Positions 1-7,080 of a stretch of 13,199 bases of DNA are shown here, piece by piece; position 1 is the first letter of the stretch; each line of letters starts with the position of its first letter. Source of the DNA: Desulfitobacterium sp. Lineage in GTDB: Bacteria; Bacillota; Desulfitobacteriia; Desulfitobacteriales; Desulfitobacteriaceae. The notes beneath the pieces were generated by a model. That model was given only the letters and a program-made list of their open reading frames with translations. It ran no database searches and was not told where the DNA came from. The stretch covers positions 1 through 13,199 of the forward strand of contig JAAZLD010000178.1 in NCBI GenBank assembly GCA_012799495.1, written 5' to 3'. Both the position numbers and the translations under genes were made by a program.

Positions 1-786
1 GGTGGAGTTCGCAAGATTCCCAGTCCTAAAGAAGTTTTTAAGATGCAAAAGAAACTTCATGAACTGGAAAAAGATTACGAAGAATGGATACCACTCCTTA
101 TTGAACATGATGGATTTCGTCAGCGGGCTATTACTACGGGAGTTCTGAAAACCCAAAGTGCCTTAGACTTAGGAGTCACTGGCATTTCTGCCCGTGCTTC
201 TGGGGTAAATCAAGATTGGCGGGCTTTACATGACCATCTTTTATATGGGGAACTTAAGGTAGAGCCTCAAGTGGAAAAAGAGGGAGATGTATGGGCCCGA
301 CTTATGGTAAGGGTCCGGGAGACAAGGGAGAGTTTTCGAATTCTAAAGGAACTCCTTGGAAAGCTAAGTGAAAGTTCTCAGGAAAAAGAAAAGTATTCTT
401 CAAAAAAGAACCTCTTATCTCAAGAAGAATCCCTTTCTTTAGAGAAAAATACTCTTGTATCTGAAGTAGAGGGGATTCCTGTATTACTGGAAGAGTCCTC
501 TTCATTAGAATCAGAACAAGTGCTCTCCTCCACAGAGGATAGAGTTCTTTTCCGCTTCTCTGCCAGTGATCACCCTTTTGCTTGGGGATGTGTAGAATCT
601 CCTCGAGGAATGAATGTAATTTGGCTGATGCTTGATCAGGAAGGCAAGATTTATCGTTGCCGAATTCGATCAGGCCCTTATGCCAACTGGCCAGCTGTGC
701 CTTTGGCTGTTCTAGGTAATATTGTTCCGGATTTTCCTTTGATAAATAAAAGTTTTAATTTATGTTATAGCTGTTGTGATCGGTAA
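1..786 (+). CDS. Group 4 [NiFe] hydrogenase large subunit, C-terminal part (5' end outside window)
   Basis: Catalytic subunit of a membrane-associated, energy-converting [NiFe] hydrogenase, homologous to the complex I 49-kDa subunit (HycE/HyfG/CooH type). The frame is open from base 1, where it reads GGVRK, so an ATG at 43 is internal and the N-terminal half with the first nickel-binding CxxC lies upstream. Visible family features are ARASGVNQD (about residues 64-72), a GDVWARLMVRVRETRES stretch, ESPRG, and YANWPAVPLAVLGNIVPDFPL. It ends in NLCYSCCDR, where C255 and C258 would be the second nickel CxxC pair. Two oddities: a Ser/Glu/Lys-rich segment at about residues 121-182, where relatives have a short linker, and a stop codon immediately after the Arg that is normally the maturation cleavage site. 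The small subunit follows after 15 bases, so they form one operon. Family is secure; the exact subgroup (Hyf, Coo or Ech-like) is not decided. Confidence 0.9.
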   Translation, partial: GGVRKIPSPKEVFKMQKKLHELEKDYEEWIPLLIEHDGFRQRAITTGVLKTQSALDLGVTGISARASGVNQDWRALHDHLLYGELKVEPQVEKEGDVWARLMVRVRETRESFRILKELLGKLSESSQEKEKYSSKKNLLSQEESLSLEKNTLVSEVEGIPVLLEESSSLESEQVLSSTEDRVLFRFSASDHPFAWGCVESPRGMNVIWLMLDQEGKIYRCRIRSGPYANWPAVPLAVLGNIVPDFPLINKSFNLCYSCCDR

Positions 787-801
787 GGAAGGAGTGAGAA
801 A

Positions 802-1287
802 ATGTGGGACTTATTGAAACGAAGTTTAAAGATGGGTCGCTTAACGGAAAAACACAAGGAAGAAAATGCTCCTCACCTTCGTTCCTTCCAACAATCCTGG
901 CATATTCGCCATTTAGATTGCGGTTCGTGTAATGGATGCGATTGGGAAATGAACGCTCTCTTAAACCCAGTCTATGATTTGCAGCGGTTTGGCTTTGATT
1001 TTGTTGCATCTCCTCGCCATGGGGATATCCTCATGTGTACCGGACCAATGTCTACCCAATTAGTTCAAGCAGCTCACGAGACAGATGCAGGAATGCCTAA
1101 GCCCAAGGTGATTATCGCTGTTGGAGATTGCTCTATCGACGGAGGGGTATTCAAATCAGCCTATGGAGCCAAGGACGGAATCGAAGGAACCTTAAAAGTA
1201 GATGTAGAAATCCCCGGGTGTCCACCTTCTCCAGAGCAGATCCTTGATGTGCTCCTTCAGATGAAAAAAGAAGAATACGGATTTTAG
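802..1287 (+). CDS. Group 4 [NiFe] hydrogenase small subunit (NuoB/HycG-like)
   Basis: Electron-transfer subunit that carries one [4Fe-4S] cluster next to the NiFe site, homologous to complex I NuoB and to HycG/HyfI/CooL. The 161 residues fit the short group 4 form with one cluster. The likely ligands are C43 and C46 (in CGSCNGC), C110 (in VGDC) and C140 (in PGCPP). The start at 802 is set by an AAGGAGTG ribosome site about 6 bases upstream. It is the last gene of the hydrogenase operon: a strong hairpin with a T run follows at 1306-1349, and the next gene is a sporulation gene. No ferredoxin-like or maturation subunit lies between it and the large subunit, unlike the Hyf order in which HyfH sits between HyfG and HyfI. 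Confidence 0.93.
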   Translation: MWDLLKRSLKMGRLTEKHKEENAPHLRSFQQSWHIRHLDCGSCNGCDWEMNALLNPVYDLQRFGFDFVASPRHGDILMCTGPMSTQLVQAAHETDAGMPKPKVIIAVGDCSIDGGVFKSAYGAKDGIEGTLKVDVEIPGCPPSPEQILDVLLQMKKEEYGF

Positions 1288-1305
1288 GTTAGCTTGTACT
1301 ATTTA

Positions 1306-1349
1306 GCCTCCTTCCTTCATAAATATCTCTTAGAAGGGAGGAGGCTTTT
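1306..1349 (+). terminator. Intrinsic terminator-like hairpin that overlaps the yqfC ribosome site
   Basis: The left arm is GCCTCCTTCCTTC (1306-1318), the loop is 14 bases (1319-1332) and the right arm is GAAGGGAGGAGGC (1333-1345), followed by TTTT. The 13-bp stem has a single T-G wobble. The position fits termination of the hydrogenase operon. The right arm contains GGGAGGAGG (1336-1344), which is the ribosome site of yqfC (ATG at 1350), so the same hairpin would hide that site on read-through transcripts. Confidence 0.75.
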
Positions 1350-1634
1350 ATGTTGGATAAACTAACTAAAAATATAGGGGAAGCCCTGGATTTTCCTCCA
1401 GATGTAGCGGGGAACGGGTCCCGTATCACAATTACTGGCCGGGAAGAAGTTCTAGTGGAGAATTATCTTGAAATTGTGGAGTTTTCCGAGGAAGAAATTC
1501 TTTTAAACACCATTGAGGGCTCCCTCAAAATTACTGGTGAAAACCTCGTCTTGAAAAGGGTTTTAGAATCGGAACTGAGAATTGAAGGCCGCTTTATTTC
1601 CCTTGGCTATGAGGGAGGAAGTGAGGGGAAATGA
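1350..1634 (+). CDS. yqfC: Sporulation protein YqfC
   Basis: Small 94-residue protein of the YqfC family. The family is conserved in endospore formers next to yqfD, and in Bacillus subtilis it belongs to the mother-cell sigma-E regulon. Its biochemical role is not settled. The sequence is mostly alternating beta-type segments with repeated acidic stretches (about residues 25-90) and has no signal peptide or membrane span. The start follows GGGAGGAGG with a 5-base gap. The stop overlaps the yqfD start as ATGA, so the two are translationally coupled. The call rests on sequence character plus the strong neighbourhood yqfC-yqfD-phoH-pgpH-ybeY. Confidence 0.88.
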   Translation: MLDKLTKNIGEALDFPPDVAGNGSRITITGREEVLVENYLEIVEFSEEEILLNTIEGSLKITGENLVLKRVLESELRIEGRFISLGYEGGSEGK

Positions 1635-2842
1635 TCAAAAGAATGGGTGAGTTTCTGCAAGGGCGAGTATATATTGTTGCTCGTGGTAGGGCCTTAGCAC
1701 CCTTTATCAATGAATGCATTAGGGAAGGGATAGTCTTTTATAAGATGCAAAAGTCCCAAAATAGTTTGCGGGCTCAGATGAAAATAAAAGACTTTATCCG
1801 TTTACGGAGACCTGCCCGAGTTACTCGTACTCGGATAAGAATTGTTGCAAAATATGGTTTCCCTTTTATTTTAGCAAGGTGGTGGAGGCGGAAATCTCTT
1901 ATTGGAGGAATCACTGCTGTCCTTATAGCATTAGTTTTACTATCTCAAATGACTCTCTCTATTTCTGTGTCTGGTAATAATAACATTTCCAAAGAGGAGA
2001 TCTTTGAAGCAGCTGAAAAACACGGCCTAAAGACATGGACCTGGCAAGATAAAGTGGATTTAAATGATGTAAGTAAAGCCTTAGTAGAAGAATTTCCTGA
2101 TGTAGCTTGGGTAGGGATTTCCCGTAAAGGAACCCGAGTTGAGATTAGAATAGTTGAAAAAACTCGGCCCCAAGTCCCTGGTGAAGCAGGCAATTTAATA
2201 GCACATAAAGCTGGACTTGTAGATAAAGTTATGGTTATTCAAGGTACTTCTTTGGTACATGAAGGGGAAATAGTACGTCCCGGCCAAGTCTTGATACTAG
2301 CTCCAGAAATTATCGAAGATCCTGGGGCTATTACCAAGCCGGATGCCCAACAAAAGATAAAAGACTATATTCCTGAGACAAAGCCAGCAGCTAAAGGTTT
2401 TGTTAGAGGGCGGGTTTGGTATAGTGGAGAAGCCACAGTACCCCTTCAAGAAGAAATCATTAGAGAGACAGGTCAGGTCGCTACAGGTAGGGGTATAAAA
2501 ATCAATTCACGAGTAATAATGGTAACAATACCAGAGTCGCCATATTCCCTCTCTCAGGAGGAAGTTGAGTCTAGCGGTTTAACCGTATGGAGGAATTGGC
2601 GTCTTCCTGTCGAATTAGTAACTGTTACCTATAAAGAACTACAGAAGGTACAGCTTGAACGAACTGAAGCAGAAGCTCGTCAAGCTGCTGAAGAACTGGC
2701 TCGCCAGGAAGCTTACCTGGATATCACCCCAGGAGCGGATATTATTCAAGAGCGAGTACGAGTTCTTCAAAGTGATGAAGGAGAACGAGTACGTCTCGAG
2801 GTGGAGACATACGAGGATTTAGCGGTATATCCGGATGGATAA
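1631..2842 (+). CDS. yqfD: Sporulation protein YqfD, single-pass membrane protein
   Basis: Membrane protein of the YqfD family, a partner of YqfC found in spore formers. It has 403 residues. A basic N-terminal cytoplasmic part (about 1-88) contains many Arg and Lys. One membrane span lies at about 89-110 (ITAVLIALVLLSQM). The extracytoplasmic part begins with VSGNNNISKEEI and continues to EFPDVAWVGISRKGTRVEI; this pattern resembles the POTRA-like domain of FtsQ, which is my inference and not an established assignment. A charged helical stretch at about 334-366 (rich in Glu, Ala and Arg) could be a coiled coil. The start at 1631 overlaps the yqfC stop by four bases. phoH follows after 35 bases, probably in the same transcript. 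Confidence 0.92.
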   Translation: MIKRMGEFLQGRVYIVARGRALAPFINECIREGIVFYKMQKSQNSLRAQMKIKDFIRLRRPARVTRTRIRIVAKYGFPFILARWWRRKSLIGGITAVLIALVLLSQMTLSISVSGNNNISKEEIFEAAEKHGLKTWTWQDKVDLNDVSKALVEEFPDVAWVGISRKGTRVEIRIVEKTRPQVPGEAGNLIAHKAGLVDKVMVIQGTSLVHEGEIVRPGQVLILAPEIIEDPGAITKPDAQQKIKDYIPETKPAAKGFVRGRVWYSGEATVPLQEEIIRETGQVATGRGIKINSRVIMVTIPESPYSLSQEEVESSGLTVWRNWRLPVELVTVTYKELQKVQLERTEAEARQAAEELARQEAYLDITPGADIIQERVRVLQSDEGERVRLEVETYEDLAVYPDG

Positions 2843-2877
2843 AATAAGTCTAGATTTAAGCACCAGGGGGCGAAAAT

Positions 2878-3849
2878 TTGTCAAAAGAGACCAGGGTATT
2901 TTTGCAAGATGCTTCAGAGTCCATGAACCTATTGGGACCTGAAGATATTCATTTGCGGATTTTGGAAGAACATATAAATGCCCGAATTGTAGTTCGAGGC
3001 GAAGAGATGATTATCACCGGTAATATAGAAGAAGTCGAAAAAATGGAAGCGGTGATAAAAGAACTATTGAGTATGGTTCGTAAAGGTCATCAGCTCACTC
3101 CCGGCGGGGTTAGTTATGTCCTATCACAGGTTAGCGAAGGGCAAGAAAAAGGGATGGCGGAAGCTTTAGCCAAAGTTATTGCTACCACTCATCGGGGTAG
3201 ACCTATTAAAGCCAAAACTCTAGGTCAAGCAAAATACTTAGAGGCCTTAGCTAATCATTCCATTGTTTTTGGTATAGGACCGGCGGGAACAGGAAAAACC
3301 TACTTAGCTGTTGTTATGGCTGTGCAAGCTCTTAAGACGAAAGATGTTAACCGAATCGTCCTAACACGTCCAGCCGTAGAGGCGGGGGAAAAATTAGGTT
3401 TTTTACCTGGAGATCTCCAAGAAAAAGTAGATCCCTATTTACGTCCCCTCTATGATGCACTATATGACCTGTTGGGAACAGAAACCACTGAGCGTTATAT
3501 TGAAAAAGGAACTATAGAAATAGCACCTCTCGCCTATATGCGGGGAAGGACCTTGGATGATTCCTTTATGATTCTCGATGAAGCTCAAAATACAACTCCC
3601 GAGCAAATGAAAATGTTTCTGACTCGCTTAGGGTATGGTTCTCATGCGGTAGTCACGGGGGATATTACACAAGTGGATCTACCTCGGGGTCATTATTCAG
3701 GCTTAATTGAAGTGCAAAACATCCTTAAAGGTATACCAGACATTTCCTTTCATTACTTTACCGCCGCCGATGTAGGACGCAATCCTCTTGTGCAAAAAAT
3801 TATCCAGGCCTATGAAAAGGCTGAGGAATCACAAGGGCTGCGGAAATGA
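2878..3849 (+). CDS. phoH: PhoH-like ATPase (PhoL)
   Basis: Cytoplasmic P-loop ATPase of the PhoH/PhoL family, usually found beside ybeY and era and linked to RNA metabolism. Its precise substrate is not established. Of 323 residues, about 1-80 form a small N-terminal domain (IVVRGEEMIITGNIEEVEKM). The Walker A motif is GPAGTGKT (134-141, with K140 and T141), and Walker B is FMILDEAQN with D234 and E235. A conserved VTGDITQVDLPRG segment follows. Translation starts at TTG 2878, seven bases after GGGGG (2866-2870); no better in-frame ATG precedes it. The end of the gene abuts the ribosome site of pgpH, which points to co-translation. Confidence 0.95.
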   Translation: MSKETRVFLQDASESMNLLGPEDIHLRILEEHINARIVVRGEEMIITGNIEEVEKMEAVIKELLSMVRKGHQLTPGGVSYVLSQVSEGQEKGMAEALAKVIATTHRGRPIKAKTLGQAKYLEALANHSIVFGIGPAGTGKTYLAVVMAVQALKTKDVNRIVLTRPAVEAGEKLGFLPGDLQEKVDPYLRPLYDALYDLLGTETTERYIEKGTIEIAPLAYMRGRTLDDSFMILDEAQNTTPEQMKMFLTRLGYGSHAVVTGDITQVDLPRGHYSGLIEVQNILKGIPDISFHYFTAADVGRNPLVQKIIQAYEKAEESQGLRK

Positions 3850-3862
3850 AAGGTGGATTCCT

Positions 3863-6250
3863 TTGAAACCAAAAGTGGATGCTAAAAAAATTATGGAAAA
3901 ATTAAAACTAAACACCACCTGGCAGCAAATTTTAGCCTTAGTGGTGTCTTTTCTGCTGTTTACTATAATATTGTCCTCAGGGCTTTTCGTTTCAAAGCTT
4001 AATTTGGAATTAGGGGATCCTAGCCCTCAACTTGTGACAGCACCTTATGAAAAAAATATCGAGGACTATGAGAAATACTATGAGGATCAGGAAGCTGCCG
4101 CAGCGGCAGTGGAACCTGTCTATAATCCTGATGAGGAATATCTTGCTACAGTGGCCTCAGATCTAAGTAAGGCCTTTAACGCTTTAAAAACAGGCATTGC
4201 AAATGAAGGGAGTATAGATACACGTCTTAGGGAGCTCCGCAAAACTGCCCCCTTTGATGTTCTGGATCAAGAAACCCTCACTAGCCTTTTAGAATCTCCT
4301 TTGGAGCTTTTAGGTGAAAAAGAGCAGCGAGCTAATGAGATTATTCAAGGTGCTTTTCGCGATCCAGATTTAGGAGCAAAAACTCAGGATGAAATTCCTG
4401 CTTTGCGTCAGGTGATTAAAGAGCAGATCAAAGATGCTCCTTTCTCTGTTGAATTCGAAGTTTTTCTCAATGAATTTGTAGATTCTAGAATTGTTAATCC
4501 TACCTTAATTTTAGACGAGGCAGAGACGGAAAAATTACGTCAACAGGCCAGAGCAACTGTGAAGGTAGAGGTCCATAACTACAAGGCTGGTCAGAAAATA
4601 GTAGGCCCTGGGGAAATTGTTGATGAGAAGATCATGCAGGTTCTGGCAAACTATGGTTTAGTAGAGAGTCGTTCTCCTTGGCCTGCCACTGTTGGAATCG
4701 CTTTGATAGTACTTATGAGCATTTTTCTCCTGGTCTTTTATACTTATCAATACCGTAGAGATATTCCTAATGGTAAGAAAAAACTCACCCTTACAGGATT
4801 AGTATTGTTTTTGGTTTTAGCCTTAGGTAAAGCTGTGGTCTCACTGAGTTTAGGACCAGAATTGAATAATTTAGTAGGTATTCTTATACCTGTAGCCTGG
4901 GCTACTATGACCATTGGGATACTAGTGAATGTACAACTAGCTTATTTAACAGCAGCAATTCTAGCTGTCGTTACGGGAATATTAGTGGACCCCACCTTCA
5001 CATCAGGTGTTGGCTGGCAGATTTTCCTCGTAGCTTTCTTTGGTGGATTTGTGGGAGTTTATAGTGTTTCCCTCTTAAGTCAGCGTTCTGATTTAGCACG
5101 GGCCGGTATTTATGTAGCTGCTGCTAATGTACTAACCATTAGTGGTATAGCTTTAGTTTCGGGAATGCCTTTAGGAACTTATTTGAAATGCTTAGGCCTT
5201 GGCCTGACAAATGGATTTTTCTCTTCTGTCTTAGCTATTGGTACTCTCCATTGGTTTGAGACAGGGTTCGGTATTACTTCTGCAGTTAGGCTATTAGAGC
5301 TATCCAACCCCAATCGGCCAATCCTCAAAAGATTATTGATGGAGGCCCCTGGGACTTATCATCACAGTATTTTAGTAGGAAACTTGGCAGAAGCAGCTGC
5401 TGAAGAAGTTCATGCTAATGCCATCTTGGTACGGGTAGGAGCACTTTATCATGATATAGGCAAATTAAAACGTCCTTACTTTTTTATCGAAAACCAGTTT
5501 GCTCAGGACAATCCTCATGATAAACTTGCTCCAACTTTAAGTGCACTGATTATTACTTCTCATATTAAAGATGGTATAGAGATGGCCAAGGAGGAAAAAC
5601 TCCCTCAGGTTATTCAAGATATCATTGCCCAACACCATGGGGATAGTGTAGTAAGCTTTTTCTACCATAAAGCCATGGAAGATAATGCAGAAATACCTGA
5701 GGAGGCATTCCATTATGAAGGCCCCAGGCCTCAGACCAAAGAGGCAGCTTTAGTATTATTAGCAGATAGTGTAGAAGCTGCTGTAAGAGCTATGAAACAG
5801 CCTACTCCTGGTAGGATTGAGGGGCTTGTGCGAAAAATTATTAAGGACAAGCTTTATGATGATCAATTAAGTCAATGTAACTTGACTTTCCAGGACTTAG
5901 ATAAAATTGCTACTGCTTTTGTCCGGATTCTCACCGGTATTTACCATACCCGTGTGGAATATCCTGATATGCCTAATAAGCAAGGACAGGAAGGAAAGAC
6001 AGAATCTTCCGCTCCCCAAGATAAAGGGGATGACTCCAAGCAGAAAACCGAAAAATCTCAAGAATCTCAGGAGTCGAAAGGGTCTCAGGAAACTAAGGAG
6101 TTAAAGGACTCTGAAGACTTAAAGGAGTCTAAGGGAACTAAGGAAACACAGGACTCGGAGGAATCCAGGGGGTCTAAGGAATCTCAGAAACCTAAGGAGC
6201 CTAAGGTGTCGAAAGAATCACAGGACTCCAAAGAAGCAAAAAAAACCTGA
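3863..6250 (+). CDS. pgpH: 7TM-HD family membrane phosphohydrolase (PgpH/YqfF)
   Basis: Homologue of Listeria PgpH and B. subtilis YqfF. The family hydrolyses the second messenger c-di-AMP through a cytoplasmic HD domain. I chose TTG 3863 because AAGGTGG (3850-3856) lies six bases upstream; the frame is open further back to TTG 3788, but that would overlap phoH with no ribosome site. This gives 795 residues. Order of parts: membrane span at about 20-43, extracytoplasmic domain at about 44-270, a bundle of further spans at about 273-470, then the HD domain with TYHHS, the metal pair H530-D531 (in YHDIGKLKRP), QHHGDS, and a final D in LADSVEAA. From about residue 710 to the end is a tail made almost only of Ser, Lys, Glu, Gln, Thr, Gly and Asp. 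The tail is extra relative to B. subtilis YqfF (about 710 residues). Confidence 0.93.
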   Translation: MKPKVDAKKIMEKLKLNTTWQQILALVVSFLLFTIILSSGLFVSKLNLELGDPSPQLVTAPYEKNIEDYEKYYEDQEAAAAAVEPVYNPDEEYLATVASDLSKAFNALKTGIANEGSIDTRLRELRKTAPFDVLDQETLTSLLESPLELLGEKEQRANEIIQGAFRDPDLGAKTQDEIPALRQVIKEQIKDAPFSVEFEVFLNEFVDSRIVNPTLILDEAETEKLRQQARATVKVEVHNYKAGQKIVGPGEIVDEKIMQVLANYGLVESRSPWPATVGIALIVLMSIFLLVFYTYQYRRDIPNGKKKLTLTGLVLFLVLALGKAVVSLSLGPELNNLVGILIPVAWATMTIGILVNVQLAYLTAAILAVVTGILVDPTFTSGVGWQIFLVAFFGGFVGVYSVSLLSQRSDLARAGIYVAAANVLTISGIALVSGMPLGTYLKCLGLGLTNGFFSSVLAIGTLHWFETGFGITSAVRLLELSNPNRPILKRLLMEAPGTYHHSILVGNLAEAAAEEVHANAILVRVGALYHDIGKLKRPYFFIENQFAQDNPHDKLAPTLSALIITSHIKDGIEMAKEEKLPQVIQDIIAQHHGDSVVSFFYHKAMEDNAEIPEEAFHYEGPRPQTKEAALVLLADSVEAAVRAMKQPTPGRIEGLVRKIIKDKLYDDQLSQCNLTFQDLDKIATAFVRILTGIYHTRVEYPDMPNKQGQEGKTESSAPQDKGDDSKQKTEKSQESQESKGSQETKELKDSEDLKESKGTKETQDSEESRGSKESQKPKEPKVSKESQDSKEAKKT
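6007..6250 (+). repeat. Degenerate SK/E/Q-rich coding repeats in the tail of pgpH
   Basis: The last roughly 80 codons of pgpH are imperfect repeats of short units such as SKES, SQES, TKET and PKEP, written by recurring TCTCAGGAATC- and CTAAGGAGTC-like DNA. The region ends in an A8 run (6238-6245) just before the stop. Tails of this kind tend to vary in length between strains; that is expectation, not something visible here. Confidence 0.75.
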
Positions 6251-6307
6251 GGAACCTAAAAAATGAAGAAATTGGGAAAATAATGGAGTCCCTGCAAAAG
6301 GCTTAAT

Positions 6308-6316
6308 TGGTATAAT
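6308..6316 (+). promoter_or_regulatory. Possible extended -10 promoter upstream of ybeY
   Basis: TGGTATAAT is a perfect extended -10 element (TGn followed by TATAAT). No -35 hexamer is recognisable 17 bases upstream. It lies in the 197-base gap between pgpH and ybeY, so it could start a transcript for ybeY and genes downstream. The remainder of that gap holds an open frame without a good start and two small hairpins just before ybeY (6408-6425 and 6429-6441). Confidence 0.4.
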
Positions 6317-6447
6317 TAAACACAAAAGCTTAAAGGTTATAGATAGTAAAACTTTAATAGAAATTATGGCTCGTAATGAAGTGACAGGATCCCATTGGAT
6401 TCTGTCCTTCCTATATGGAAGGGGGAAGGAGCCTTAGGCTCGCGATT

Positions 6448-6924
6448 ATGTATTTAGATATTAATTGGGAAGAAGAATCCATTCCAGAAGAAGAGCGTGA
6501 TGAGCTAAGGGATTTACTTAAGAAAGGGATCAGTACTACTCTTCAACATCTAGGAGGACCGGAAGAAGCTGAGGTTAGCTTGACTTTAGTAGATGACTCC
6601 AGAATCCATCAACTAAATAAAGAATACCGGGGAGTAGACTCCCCAACGGATGTTCTTTCTTTTGCCCTTCAGGAAGAAATAGAAGATGAACCGGAGATCT
6701 TAGACTATGAAGATGATCTTTTAGGGGATATCGTTATTTCTGTGGAGCGAGCAAGGGCTCAGGCTTTGGAATATGAACATTCCTTTGAGCGGGAATTAGT
6801 TTATTTAGCTGTTCACGGTACACTACATTTGTTAGGATATGACCATTTAGAAGATGAAGAAAAAGCCGAAATGCGAGAATTAGAAGAAGCAGTGATGGAG
6901 AAAATCGGCTTACCTCGGGTTTAG
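6448..6924 (+). CDS. ybeY: Endoribonuclease YbeY (16S rRNA maturation)
   Basis: Metal-dependent endoribonuclease needed for 16S rRNA 3' end maturation and ribosome quality control. The signature HGTLHLLGYDH supplies the three zinc ligands H123, H127 and H133. Upstream are the typical NKEYRGVDSPTDVLSFAL and LLGDIVIS segments. I prefer ATG 6448 (158 residues) because MYLDINWEEE matches where the family usually begins. An in-frame ATG at 6415 would add 11 residues and has no ribosome site. The only Shine-Dalgarno-like sequence (GGGGGAAGGAG, 6421-6431) lies unusually far from 6448, but a GAGCC/GGCTC hairpin in between may shorten the distance. Genomic order between pgpH and dgkA is the standard one. 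Confidence 0.93.
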   Translation: MYLDINWEEESIPEEERDELRDLLKKGISTTLQHLGGPEEAEVSLTLVDDSRIHQLNKEYRGVDSPTDVLSFALQEEIEDEPEILDYEDDLLGDIVISVERARAQALEYEHSFERELVYLAVHGTLHLLGYDHLEDEEKAEMRELEEAVMEKIGLPRV

Positions 6925-7080
6925 TTAATTGGAAAAAGATATTCAAAAAAATTGTTTGCTAAGGTTGTATGAATAGTTCATATTAAGATAGTTATTGCAA
7001 CTAGTTAGGGATTAAAATATGAAAGTCAGGGCTCGAACTTTGACAAGGATCTGAATATACTCTGAAGAGAGTTGGTTTAA

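Noticed and set aside
1..1287. A complete novel hydrogenase system
   Set aside because: Only the last two subunits are visible, and both match the known group 4 family. Membrane subunits and any partner dehydrogenase would lie outside the window.
3788..3862. Longer pgpH start at TTG 3788
   Set aside because: It would overlap phoH by 62 bases without a ribosome site, whereas TTG 3863 has AAGGTGG six bases upstream and gives the usual short N-terminus before the first membrane span.
6968..6982. TATGAA-TAG-TTCATA inverted repeat in the ybeY-dgkA gap
   Set aside because: It is perfect but only 6 bp, in AT-rich sequence, with no promoter nearby that I can support. It could be chance.
7040..7061. 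TTGACA with TATACT upstream of dgkA as a promoter
   Set aside because: The two hexamers are only 10 bases apart, far from the required 16-18. With correct spacing the -10 would be TGAAGA. The alternative TTGCAA (6995) with TATGAA (7018) has proper spacing but is too weak to annotate.
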